64,000 bases of DNA from Cyclobacterium qasimii M12-11B (GTDB lineage Bacteria > Bacteroidota > Bacteroidia > Cytophagales > Cyclobacteriaceae): assembly GCF_000427295.1 (NCBI RefSeq), contig NZ_ATNM01000064.1, forward strand, positions 1-64,000, read 5' to 3'. This document shows positions 17,727 to 26,505 of this stretch, piece by piece. Numbering within the stretch: the first letter of the stretch is position 1; every line of letters starts with the position of its first letter. The translations under genes and the position numbers were made by a program. The notes beneath the pieces are model-generated. The model made no database searches. It was not told the DNA's origin and worked only from the letters and a program-made list of their open reading frames with translations.

Positions 17727-19304
17727 TTAAGCTTTGTATTTAGGAGCTAACTCCTCAATCGCTTTCTTAAGCAAATTGCCTGTAGTATCCAGATCTCCCT
17801 TATTGATAGCAGTAAGTGCTTCAGGATATTGAGCAATAATAAGATTATAAAAATCTTTTTCGAATTCTCTAACTCTATTTACAGGTATACTATCTAATAA
17901 ACCTCTAGAAGAAGCAAAGATAATGGCTACCTGAAGGTCTACTCTTACAGGAGAATATTGTCCTTGTTTTAGTATTTCCTGATTTCTTCTACCTCTTTCG
18001 ATCGTTCTTTTAGTAGTAGGGTCAAGATCTGATCCAAACTTAGAGAAGGCTTCCAATTCACGGAAAGCTGCCTGATCTAGTTTCAAAGTACCGGCCACTT
18101 TTTTCATGGCTTTGATCTGAGCGTTACCACCAACACGTGATACAGAAATACCTACGTTAATTGCAGGACGAATACCAGCATTGAAAAGGTTAGTTTCCAA
18201 GAATATCTGTCCGTCTGTAATTGAAATAACGTTGGTAGGGATGTAGGCAGAAACGTCACCAGCTTGTGTTTCGATAATAGGCAAAGCAGTAAGAGAACCG
18301 CCTCCTTTTACCAATGGAACCAAGGATGGTGGCAAATCATTCATTTGCCTTGCTATCTCATCAGAAGAGTTAATCTTCGCCGCTCTTTCTAATAATCTGG
18401 AGTGAAGGTAAAATACATCACCAGGGTATGCTTCACGTCCTGGAGGTCTTCTCAACAACAAAGAAACCTCACGGTAAGCAACAGCTTGCTTGGAAAGATC
18501 ATCATAAACTACCAATGCTGGCTTTCCAGTATCTCTGAAAAATTCACCAATAGTAGCTCCCGTAAATGGGGCAAAGAATTGCATAGGTGCAGGATCTGCA
18601 GCAGATGCACTTACGATGACAGTATATGGCAAAGCACCACCTTTTTCAAGAGCAGCAACCACGTTAGCAACGGTAGAAGCTTTTTGGCCTATCGCTACAT
18701 AAATACAGAATACAGGCTCTCCTTTATCGTAAAATTCCTTTTGGTTAAGGATAGTATCAATCGCAACAGCAGTTTTACCTGTTTGTCTGTCACCAATGAT
18801 CAATTCCCTTTGTCCTCTACCAATAGGAATCATAGCATCAATAGATTTGATACCAGTTTGTAAAGGCTCAGTTACCGGCTGACGGTAAATTACACCTGGA
18901 GCTTTTCTTTCAAGAGGCATTTCATAGAGATCTCCTTGGAGTTCACCTTTACCATCAATAGGAACTCCCAAGGTGTTTACCACCCTACCCAACATACCAT
19001 TACCAACTTTAATGGAGGCAATCCTTTTAGTTCTCTTAACGGTATCGCCTTCTCTTACGGATTTAGCTTCTCCAAAGAGTACAGCACCTACATTGTCTTC
19101 TTCTAAATTAAGAACCATGGCTCTTAAGCCATTGTCAAATTCGATCAACTCTCCAGCTTGCACTTTAGAAAGTCCATAAATTCGGGCTACACCGTCACCG
19201 ACTTGGAGCACAGTACCCACTTCTTCCAATTCTGCTTGTGTTTTGGCTTCCGAGAGTTGTTCTTTCAATATTGCCGAAACTTCATCAGGTCTTACATCTG
19301 CCAT
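17727..19304 (-). CDS. atpA: ATP synthase alpha subunit
   Basis: Alpha forms the non-catalytic nucleotide-binding part of the F1 hexamer. The 525 residues contain the Walker A motif GDRQTGKT at 171-178, the Walker B region [12 protein letters not shown], and the alpha-specific [14 protein letters not shown] with the conserved arginine. The N-terminal segment ISAILKEQL-like ([13 protein letters not shown]) that contacts delta is present. It lies between atpH and atpG with short spacers of 34 and 45 bases. Confidence 0.98.
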   Translation of the reverse strand: MADVRPDEVSAILKEQLSEAKTQAELEEVGTVLQVGDGVARIYGLSKVQAGELIEFDNGLRAMVLNLEEDNVGAVLFGEAKSVREGDTVKRTKRIASIKVGNGMLGRVVNTLGVPIDGKGELQGDLYEMPLERKAPGVIYRQPVTEPLQTGIKSIDAMIPIGRGQRELIIGDRQTGKTAVAIDTILNQKEFYDKGEPVFCIYVAIGQKASTVANVVAALEKGGALPYTVIVSASAADPAPMQFFAPFTGATIGEFFRDTGKPALVVYDDLSKQAVAYREVSLLLRRPPGREAYPGDVFYLHSRLLERAAKINSSDEIARQMNDLPPSLVPLVKGGGSLTALPIIETQAGDVSAYIPTNVISITDGQIFLETNLFNAGIRPAINVGISVSRVGGNAQIKAMKKVAGTLKLDQAAFRELEAFSKFGSDLDPTTKRTIERGRRNQEILKQGQYSPVRVDLQVAIIFASSRGLLDSIPVNRVREFEKDFYNLIIAQYPEALTAINKGDLDTTGNLLKKAIEELAPKYKA

Positions 19305-19338
19305 TGTTGTATAGTATTATTGATTACAGCTTAATTTC

Positions 19339-19902
19339 TTAATAATATTTTTTCTCATACAAGTTCTGGGTGAAATCCAGACGCAATTGTTGCAACTTAC
19401 TCTTGATGGATTCATCAAGTTGTTTGTCACCGATTCTAAGAACAAAACCACCAATAAGGTTTGGATTGATCTTCTCTATGAGTTTCACTTTATCTTTGCC
19501 AGAAACTTCCTTGACGATCTCTTTAAAAGAATTTCGCAATTCATCATCTAGCTGAATGGTACTTACCACTTCTGCAGTTTGTATTCCAAGGTGTTCATTG
19601 TATAACCTGAAAAACGCACTGGCCATTTCTGGAAGAAATGCTGTTCTGCCTTTCTCACCAACTAATTCAAAAAACTTTATCGTCAATGCAGAGGCTTTTT
19701 TCCCAGCAAGTAACTTTAAAATATTTAATTTTTTCTCAGAACTTATGACAGGACTTTTAACCATGTCTGAAAAAGATGAATCTTCGGTACTCAAAGACAG
19801 GACAGTTGCCATATCTAAATGCACTTGTTCCAATTCATTTCTCTCTACTGCCAGTTCCAGCAGTGATTTTGCGTAACGAGAAGCTACTCTGTATGCTGAC
19901 AT
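19339..19902 (-). CDS. atpH: ATP synthase delta subunit
   Basis: Delta (OSCP) ties the peripheral stalk to the top of F1. The 187-residue protein begins RVASRYAKSLLELAVE, the family's N-terminal helical domain, and ends with the strand-rich segment INPNLIGGFVLRIGDKQLDESIKSKLQQLR, typical of OSCP. It is placed between atpF (9 bases upstream) and atpA as expected. Confidence 0.95.
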   Translation of the reverse strand: MSAYRVASRYAKSLLELAVERNELEQVHLDMATVLSLSTEDSSFSDMVKSPVISSEKKLNILKLLAGKKASALTIKFFELVGEKGRTAFLPEMASAFFRLYNEHLGIQTAEVVSTIQLDDELRNSFKEIVKEVSGKDKVKLIEKINPNLIGGFVLRIGDKQLDESIKSKLQQLRLDFTQNLYEKKYY

Positions 19903-19911
19903 TCCTGTAGG

Positions 19912-20406
19912 TTAGTTTAATTTTATATCCTTAACAAATTCTTCTACTAGTTCTTTTTGCGAAGCTTCACTAGAGAGATTTTTTCTCATTAGTTTTTCAG
20001 CTACGTCTAAAGAAAGTTCAGCTACCTGAATTTTAACATCCGTTAAGGCTGCTTGCTTTTCAGTTTCTATTATAGCTTTGGCATCTTCGATCATTTTCGC
20101 ACCTGCTTTGGCCGCTTCATCCTTTGCGATTTCCATCGTTTGGGAGGCAAATTCATTTGCTGATTTCAAAATTTCATCTCTTTCAACTCTGGCTTCTTGA
20201 AGAAGACGTTCATTGTCAGAAACAAGATTTTCCATTTCAAGCCTTGCATTTTCAGCTTCACTTAAGGATGCTTCAATAGTACCCTCTCGTTCATCAAGCG
20301 CTGAAAGAATTGGCTTCCAAGCAAATTTGGCTAAAATGAAAAATAAGATGGCAAAGCCTATCAGTTGCCAAATAATCAAACCTAAATCAGGAGTAATCAG
20401 ATCCAT
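19912..20406 (-). CDS. atpF: ATP synthase subunit b
   Basis: This is the membrane-anchored peripheral stalk. One N-terminal membrane helix (LGLIIWQLIGFAILFFILAKFAW) is followed by about 130 residues of charged, alanine-rich coiled coil that dimerises and reaches delta. The 164-residue length is usual. It sits 81 bases after atpE and just before atpH. Confidence 0.95.
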   Translation of the reverse strand: MDLITPDLGLIIWQLIGFAILFFILAKFAWKPILSALDEREGTIEASLSEAENARLEMENLVSDNERLLQEARVERDEILKSANEFASQTMEIAKDEAAKAGAKMIEDAKAIIETEKQAALTDVKIQVAELSLDVAEKLMRKNLSSEASQKELVEEFVKDIKLN

Positions 20407-20487
20407 TTCTTGTATTTTTTAAGCTAAATATCAGTTTTGTTCAATAATTAAGAAAGGACCGGCCTAACGCCGGTCCAATTTCTGTTT

Positions 20488-20745
20488 CTAGAAAGTAAGA
20501 TTTCCGTTAAGTGCGATAAGTAGACAAACTACTACAGCAAACAAGGAAACTACTTCAATAAGGGCAGCGATGATCAACATTGCAGTCTGGATTTTACCAG
20601 CAGCCTCAGGCTGACGTGCAATACCTTCCATGGCTTGTCCACCAATTCTACCAATACCTAGACCTGCGCCTATCGCAACAATTCCAGCACCGATACCAGC
20701 ACCCATAAGTGCAAAACCGGCAGTCAATAATAATGAAGTTAACAT
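20488..20745 (-). CDS. atpE: ATP synthase subunit c
   Basis: This 85-residue proteolipid forms the rotor ring. Two membrane helices flank the polar loop GIARQPEA. The ion-binding carboxylate is Glu64 in [13 protein letters not shown]. The residues of the sodium-binding signature (a glutamine in helix 1 and Ser/Thr right after the glutamate) are not seen, so proton coupling is expected. A 41-base gap separates it from atpB. Confidence 0.97.
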   Translation of the reverse strand: MLTSLLLTAGFALMGAGIGAGIVAIGAGLGIGRIGGQAMEGIARQPEAAGKIQTAMLIIAALIEVVSLFAVVVCLLIALNGNLTF

Positions 20746-20786
20746 ACTCGTTTTTTATTTAATTTAATTGAACAAAGAATTCATAA

Positions 20787-21815
20787 TTAATGCTCATGTC
20801 CGTGCTCAGCTACAGCTGAACCAATGTACATGGCAGAGAATAAAGTAAATACATAAGCCTGAATAGTGGCTACCAGTAATTCGATCACATTAATGAATAC
20901 TATCATCAATGTGGAAGCTACGCCTACTGCGTAGGATTCAAATACGAAGATCAATCCTATGAAACTAAGGATAACAATATGACCTGCGGTAATGGCAACA
21001 AAAAGTCGGACCATCAAGGCTGCTGGCTTGGTAACAAAAGCACCTAAAATTTCCACTGGAACCAAAATAGGCAAAATGGCCTTAGGTACACCCGGAGTAG
21101 CAAATATGTGCTTCCAATACTCTTTATTCCCGTTTAAATTGGTAATGAAGAAGGTTATCATGGCCAAAGTAGCCGTCACCGCTATATTTCCTGTAAGGTT
21201 GGCTGCACCTGGCAATAATCCCAAAAGATTTCCTATCCAGATAAAGAAGAATAAGGTCAAAAGGTAGGGAGTGAATTTTTTGTATTTAGGGCCAATGTTT
21301 GGGCGTGCTATTTCGTCTCTAACAAAGATAACGATAGGCTCTATAAATGAGGCGATACCTTTTGGCGCTTTGTTCGGATGCTTTTTATAGTAACTAGAAG
21401 CAGAAAGCATAAGGTAAAAAATTACTGCCAATACCAAAATCAGCATGGCAACATTCTTTGTGATACTCAAATCAGTAAAAGACCTACTTTCATCTACTGA
21501 CTGAAGCTTGTCATGCTCATCTATATAGTATCCGTTATGCTCCACCCCAAAATGGTGGGTATCCGGATCTACAAAAGCAGAAGAGGAATAAAACTCAACA
21601 CCTCTGTCAGATGAATAGACAATGACAGGAAGAGAGAGTGTTACATGAGTATGCCCCACAGTGGCAAAATGCCATTCATGAGAATCCTTAATGTGGTGCA
21701 TAATGAAGCTCGTTTTGTCTTCATCTTCACCTGAGGCAGCCATAACTGCTGCAGAAAATGTCAGTAAAACTACTGACATTAAGATACTTAATTTAATAAC
21801 TTTGCGGACCATCAA
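20787..21815 (-). CDS. atpB: ATP synthase subunit a, with signal peptide and periplasmic leader region
   Basis: Subunit a forms the proton half-channels against the c ring. The essential arginine is R270 in PAALMVRLFVAITAGHI. The 342 residues exceed the usual 240-290 because of an N-terminal signal-like segment (about residues 1-27) and some 90 residues rich in histidine (SHEWHFATVGHTHVTL, DTHHFGVEHNGYY, DEHD) before the first membrane helix of the core; the tail also ends HGHEH. Similar extended AtpB proteins occur in Bacteroidota as I recall. The extension should lie in the periplasm. Its role is unknown. Confidence 0.95.
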   Translation of the reverse strand: MMVRKVIKLSILMSVVLLTFSAAVMAASGEDEDKTSFIMHHIKDSHEWHFATVGHTHVTLSLPVIVYSSDRGVEFYSSSAFVDPDTHHFGVEHNGYYIDEHDKLQSVDESRSFTDLSITKNVAMLILVLAVIFYLMLSASSYYKKHPNKAPKGIASFIEPIVIFVRDEIARPNIGPKYKKFTPYLLTLFFFIWIGNLLGLLPGAANLTGNIAVTATLAMITFFITNLNGNKEYWKHIFATPGVPKAILPILVPVEILGAFVTKPAALMVRLFVAITAGHIVILSFIGLIFVFESYAVGVASTLMIVFINVIELLVATIQAYVFTLFSAMYIGSAVAEHGHEH

Positions 21816-21830
21816 AACAATTTTTATCCC

Positions 21831-22220
21831 CTATTTCGAATGAAGGCGCAAATTAGTTATTAAGCCGTACATATCAAACAATAAGTACAACAAATAAATG
21901 ATAAAGAAATCCACGACAAACCAAAGTAAATTTTCATGACCAAGCCATAAAATGAAAAAAACGAAGACAATACAACAAAGAAGTCTTATAATGGTGGTTC
22001 CCAAAATGACTGAAACACTAGTAAATGTTTCTAATTTCATCAATTTACCTGCTAAAAAACCTGTTACTCCAGTAAGCACAGCAAAGAAAAATAGTATTGG
22101 ATAAATCAAGATATGCAACCAAGGTCCAGGCAATAATTGCTCGAAAAGCCATATTACTACCGCCAGAAGCAATGTAAAAAAAAGTAAACTTAGAAATGGG
22201 TTTTTAAATAGCGCCTTCAT
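21831..22220 (-). CDS. Four-helix membrane protein in the atp operon (AtpI-like position)
   Basis: The 129-residue protein is almost wholly hydrophobic with four likely membrane helices (about residues 10-28, 34-55, 65-88 and 97-118). Its place just before atpB is where subunit I (AtpI) sits in many operons, and it ends 15 bases before atpB starts. AtpI helps assemble the c ring. I cannot confirm homology by eye, since sequences of such proteins diverge fast, so the AtpI link is by position and topology. Confidence 0.65.
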   Translation of the reverse strand: MKALFKNPFLSLLFFTLLLAVVIWLFEQLLPGPWLHILIYPILFFFAVLTGVTGFLAGKLMKLETFTSVSVILGTTIIRLLCCIVFVFFILWLGHENLLWFVVDFFIIYLLYLLFDMYGLITNLRLHSK

Positions 22221-22266
22221 TTGATATGTTTTTTTCTTGGGGCATAATGAAAGGCGAAACCTGACT

Positions 22267-22500
22267 TTATTTATTATTCTTGGGAGAGATCGACTTGAAA
22301 AGCTGATAAAAAGCTATGGCTGTAGAAAGAAAGCAACCCAGCAACAAGTAAAGTGGGAACTCCATGTTGCTTCTTAAATGTAACCTGTATCCCAGATAGC
22401 TACCAAGTCCTATAATGGTACACATCTGAAAGGCCAATCCAAAGTATTTCACATATACTGGAGGATCAGTTTGAGGAGGCTTGTTTTTTGGTGTCGCCAT
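22267..22500 (-). CDS. AtpZ/AtpI-type small membrane subunit
   Basis: The 77 residues hold two membrane helices (GLAFQMCTIIGLGSYLGYRL and FPLYLLLGCFLSTAIAFYQLF) with a short loop. This hairpin with conserved glycines matches the AtpZ/AtpQ family, linked to Mg/Ca handling or c-ring assembly in F-type ATP synthases. The start overlaps the end of the bactofilin gene by 35 bases, which suggests translational coupling. Confidence 0.8.
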   Translation of the reverse strand: MATPKNKPPQTDPPVYVKYFGLAFQMCTIIGLGSYLGYRLHLRSNMEFPLYLLLGCFLSTAIAFYQLFKSISPKNNK

Positions 22501-22885
22501 CTTTTCTTTCCACTTTTAATTGGCTATTGTTACCCATGTTGCATTTACCGTTAAACTCTGCGCCGTTTTCTATGATCAATTTTTTGGTGTAAATATCACC
22601 ATAGATCAACGCTGATTTTTTCAGGAAAAGGGATTCAGAACAATAGATGTCTCCTTTGATCTGACCTGAAATTTCCACATCCTCGGCCCTAACGTCTCCA
22701 TTTACCTTAGCAGACTCTCCGATAATAATCTTTTTTTGAGAATCCAAAGATCCGTCCACGGTGCCTTCTACCCGGATATTTCCTTGAGAACCAATATTTC
22801 CTACTATAACTGTTCCTAATGCCACCAAATTACTGGAGGTAACCAGTTCTGTGGTGTTTTTTCTATCATCAGTATTTTTTGCCAT
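22466..22885 (-). CDS. Bactofilin (polymer-forming cytoskeletal protein)
   Basis: The 139-residue protein has the right-handed beta-helix repeats of bactofilins between about residues 20 and 115 (VGNIGSQGNIRVEGTVDGSL, IGESAKVNGDVRAEDVEISG, IKGDIYCSESLFL), with short flexible tails. Bactofilins polymerise without nucleotide and often place cell-wall enzymes. The gene starts 2 bases after the stop of the M23 peptidase gene, an arrangement seen for bactofilin-M23 pairs in other bacteria. It also overlaps the first atp-associated gene. Confidence 0.92.
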   Translation of the reverse strand: MAKNTDDRKNTTELVTSSNLVALGTVIVGNIGSQGNIRVEGTVDGSLDSQKKIIIGESAKVNGDVRAEDVEISGQIKGDIYCSESLFLKKSALIYGDIYTKKLIIENGAEFNGKCNMGNNSQLKVERKDGDTKKQASSN

Positions 22886-22887
22886 AT

Positions 22888-23754
22888 CTAATCAAATGTA
22901 ATAAATTCTTGGGGATCGAGTGGATTTCCTCTGTACCACAGCTCAAGGTGCAAGTGCTGCCCCGTAGTTTGCTCACCGGTATTTCCGATTATTGATAATA
23001 TCTCCCCACCACGGATAGGGTCTCCAATGGATTTCAATATTACAGAATTATGTTTATAAATCGAAATCAATTCATTCGAATGCTGTACTGCTACTACATA
23101 GCCGGTCTCTAACGTCCAGCTGGAGAAAATCACTGTACCATCTGCAATCGCTTTAACAGGCTCATTCTCTGCCGCAACTACATCCACTCCAAAATGATTT
23201 TGACTTAGAGAAAAGGCGCTTGTCACAACCCCTTTTACAGGAGGGAAAAAATAATTGTCCGAAAATGAACCGCTACTTATTCTTCCAAAACTGGTCTCTT
23301 CTAAAGGAAGTGATTCAAACTCACCAATAATTTGCTTGGTAGCATCACTGCTTTTATAAAGGTCTATTGCATCCCTGTTTACCAATTTGTTTGCCGTATC
23401 AGGCCTAACAGGCCTATCGTTTTCAAATTCACCAGAAATGACACTCTGAATGTTCTTGACATATTGATCCTTTGCATCTACCTCCATGATAAGAGAATCA
23501 ATCGTTTCAGATAGGGTATGGATTTTTACCATGTTTTCTGTTTCTATATAGACCGGGTCAAACCACCTAGCCAATAAGCTTTTGGATAAAAACAAAGAAA
23601 TCACAAAACAGGTCATAAATACCAGAACCAACAATAATCCAACCCTGATCTTCGTAATATTAAATGAGGTAATGACCGAGAAGTCCTCTTCCTTTCTAAT
23701 TACTATCAGGAACTTGGTTTCTATCCAGTCGTTTATTTTCTGTTTAAGGCTCAA
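22888..23754 (-). CDS. M23-family peptidoglycan endopeptidase, membrane-anchored
   Basis: This 288-residue protein has a short cytoplasmic part, one membrane helix at about 36-55, a linker and a C-terminal LytM domain with intact zinc ligands (NHFGVD, and HLHLE near residue 267). It should cut peptide cross-links of the cell wall in the periplasm. The frame opens with TTG at 23754, since a stop lies a few codons upstream and no ATG exists before the membrane helix. With the bactofilin gene it probably forms a cell-shape module. Confidence 0.9.
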   Translation of the reverse strand: MSLKQKINDWIETKFLIVIRKEEDFSVITSFNITKIRVGLLLVLVFMTCFVISLFLSKSLLARWFDPVYIETENMVKIHTLSETIDSLIMEVDAKDQYVKNIQSVISGEFENDRPVRPDTANKLVNRDAIDLYKSSDATKQIIGEFESLPLEETSFGRISSGSFSDNYFFPPVKGVVTSAFSLSQNHFGVDVVAAENEPVKAIADGTVIFSSWTLETGYVVAVQHSNELISIYKHNSVILKSIGDPIRGGEILSIIGNTGEQTTGQHLHLELWYRGNPLDPQEFITFD

Positions 23755-23784
23755 TGGACACTTGTTTTAGATATTTATTTTTTA

Positions 23785-23792
23785 CAAAAATA
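23785..23792 (-). promoter_or_regulatory. Possible -7 promoter element for the M23-bactofilin-atp transcript
   Basis: On the minus strand the bases read TATTTTTG, matching the Bacteroidota -7 form TAnnTTTG, about 30 bases before the M23 start codon. No TTTG element at the expected -33 spacing was found, so support is partial. Confidence 0.35.
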
Positions 23793-23837
23793 GAATTTAA
23801 TTCCTTTCGTTTAAATATTTATTCCAAAAGAACTAAT

Positions 23838-26497
23838 TTGGACAAGAATTCAAACATAAAAACATTGCAAAGGAACATTTTATTTTTCTTTTTGGCTATC
23901 GCCTTGAATCTGCTACCTTCCTGCTCCTCGCAGAAAGACACATTTACCAACCGTTTGTATCATAACACAACGGCCAAATTCAATGCCTATTATTATGCCA
24001 AAGAAAAAATTCTTGAATTAGAAGATGAAATAGAAAATGAATACCAGGAAGACTTCTCTCAAGTACTCCCTGTTTTTTATACCATAGACAGTGCGACCAT
24101 TGAATCCAAGGAAGAACTTCTGAAAGAAGCGAGAGAGATGGCTTCAAAAGCAGTGGATTGGCATAAAATAAGCAAATGGGTTGACCCTTCCTATTACCTG
24201 ATCGGCAAGGTAGATTACTACCGAGGCCAGTATGAAGAAGCCCAAAACACTTTCAAATTCTTAAATGTTAATAGTGAGCAAGACGATGTAAGGCATATTG
24301 CATTGATTCAACTTTTAAGGTCTTTCATTGACCACAGACAATTTGAAGACGCTAGCTTTGTTATTGACTTCCTTTCCAAGGAAGAAAATATCATCGATGA
24401 AAACAAACAATACCTGTACAAGACTTTGGCTTATTACTATGAAGCTAGAGGAGAAATGGACTTGATGGCTCCTTCCTTATTCAAATCACTTGAATATACC
24501 ACAGACAATTCAGAAGCTTCAAGAATTAATTTCATACTGGCACAGCTTTATCAAAAAGCAGGTTTAGATGCATTTGCCTACGAATATTACCAGAAATCAG
24601 TTTCTGGAAGTCCAAACTACGAACGCATCTTTTTTGCACAGCTATATTCCCAACAAGTAGCGGAACTTGAGCGAAGCAAGGACCTGAAACGCGTACGGGA
24701 TTATTATGATGACCTTTATAAAGACAATAAAAACGTTGATTTTCGAGATGTCATTCTTTTTGAAAAAGGCCGTTTTGAAAAAAAACAAGGGAACCTGGAT
24801 GAAGCCATTCGGTTATATTCCCTTGCCACCAAAGAGATCACAGAGAACGACAGGCAAAAGGGATACATTTACGAAGCACTCTCCGATTTATTCCTTAACG
24901 AAAAGGAAGATTTTCTGAAAACTAAATACTATCTGGACAGTGCCCTAACCAAATTTAAAGAAACAGATAAAAATTATGGCGTACTGGCTGCCAAAAAAAT
25001 TGTTTTCGATCAGTACGCTTTAAATTATGAATTGTTAACCACCAATGATAGTCTCATTCAACTTAGCCAACTAAGTCCAGAAGCGCAAGAAAAATTTATT
25101 GATGAATTTTTAGCGCAAGAGGAAGAAAGGTTAATCAGGGAAGCTGAGATGAACAAAGAAAAAAGACGCAAGGCGTGTTTGAAAACCTATTGGCTTTCGG
25201 AAGTAGCGGAGGAGGTTCAGGGGCGACTTTTTATTGGGACAATACGGTAGCCATTCAAAAAGGAGCTTTGGAATTTACCCAAATGTGGGGAAACAGACCT
25301 CTGACAGACAACTGGAGAAGTAGCGACAGGGGATTTCAAGAAGCCGCCAATTCGGAGGGAAGCAATTCTATCGATGAAAAAACTGCTCCAGAGGATGAAA
25401 ACACACCCGCCAGTATCACTACAAACCTACCCGATAGAGCAACTTTGTTGAACCAAATCCCAAATTCTCCTGAAATCCGTAAGGAGATGCTAGTAGAGAT
25501 GGAAGAAGCCTACTTTAACTTGGGTAAGTTGCTATACTTTGATCTTAAACAGCCAGAAAAATCGATTGAATACCTGCAAGCTTTAATTGAAAAATATCCT
25601 GAAACACTAAAAAAACCAGAAGCTTACTACACTTTATTTCTGGCCACTAAAGATTTAAATAAAAACGCTGGGAAATACGCCCTGTTATTAAATCAAGAAT
25701 TCCCGGATTCTCAATTCACCAAGTCCATTAACAATCCCGAAAAGGTATCAGGATCTCAGGCGAATCTTGCCTCTGGAGAAAATTATAAGATTGCCTATGG
25801 TTACTTTCAGGAGAGAAGGTATGAAGAGGCAAAAAATATAGTAAGACAGACTCTCAATGAATATCCTTTAACAAAAAATACGGATCGATTATTGTTACTC
25901 GACATAATGATTACTGGCCAGTTAGAACCATTGGATACGTATAAAACCCGTCTTAGAACTTATTTACAGCAAACAAAGGAAGAGGAACTATTGGATTTTG
26001 CAGAAAAACTATTGAAAGCTGTAAGCGAAGATGAGGGCAATGCTCCGGTTCCAAATACTGAGGCCACTGATAAAAAAGAAGTTGCCTCAGATATTTCAGT
26101 AGATTTACCCGATGATCCTAATGTTCAATCCCCCTACAAAGAGAACCTCAATCAAACCCATATATTCATCTTACCAATGAACACCACTGTGGCTGAAAAA
26201 GCAAGTGACCTCACGGCTGCACTTGAGAGTTTTCATAATTCAAACTTCTCCAGTGAGCGTTTGAGAACGGGAACAATTTCACTTGGAAGGGATACAACCA
26301 TTTTGATCATTAGTCCATTTTCAAATTCTGAGAAGTCACTTGCATATAAAGAGACCTTTTTGAATAGTTTTAATAATGATTCCTTAACTGAGGAAATAAA
26401 AAATAGTAGTTTTGTAATTTCAATTGAGAATTTTCAACAACTCAATAAAAGGAAAGACATTGAGGAATACAGGTCTTTCTATAAGAAAGCTTATTGA
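23838..26497 (+). CDS. PorW/SprE-like gliding and type IX secretion lipoprotein (frameshifted)
   Basis: Two overlapping frames (ending 25250 and starting near 25175) join into one protein of about 885 residues if one base is added near 25173: ...NKEKRRKA then VFENLLAFGSSGGGSGATFYWDN. The N-terminus has a lipoprotein signal (ILFFFLAIALNLLPSC) and the motif TNRLYHNTTAKFNAYYYAKEK, typical of SprE/PorW. Many TPR-like helical repeats follow. PorW links the periplasmic T9SS ring to other parts and is needed for secretion and gliding. The start is uncertain: an ATG at 23754 would overlap the divergent M23 start and give an over-long leader, so TTG at 23838 is preferred. It is followed closely by a penicillin-binding protein gene. 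Confidence 0.78.
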
Positions 26498-26505
26498 CAT
26501 CCAAT

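Noticed and set aside
25160-25190. Programmed ribosomal frameshifting in porW, and similarly in uvrC and susC.
   Set aside because: The shift sites share no slippery heptamer or downstream structure, and the same kind of one-base lesion occurs in many unrelated genes. Sequence error is simpler.
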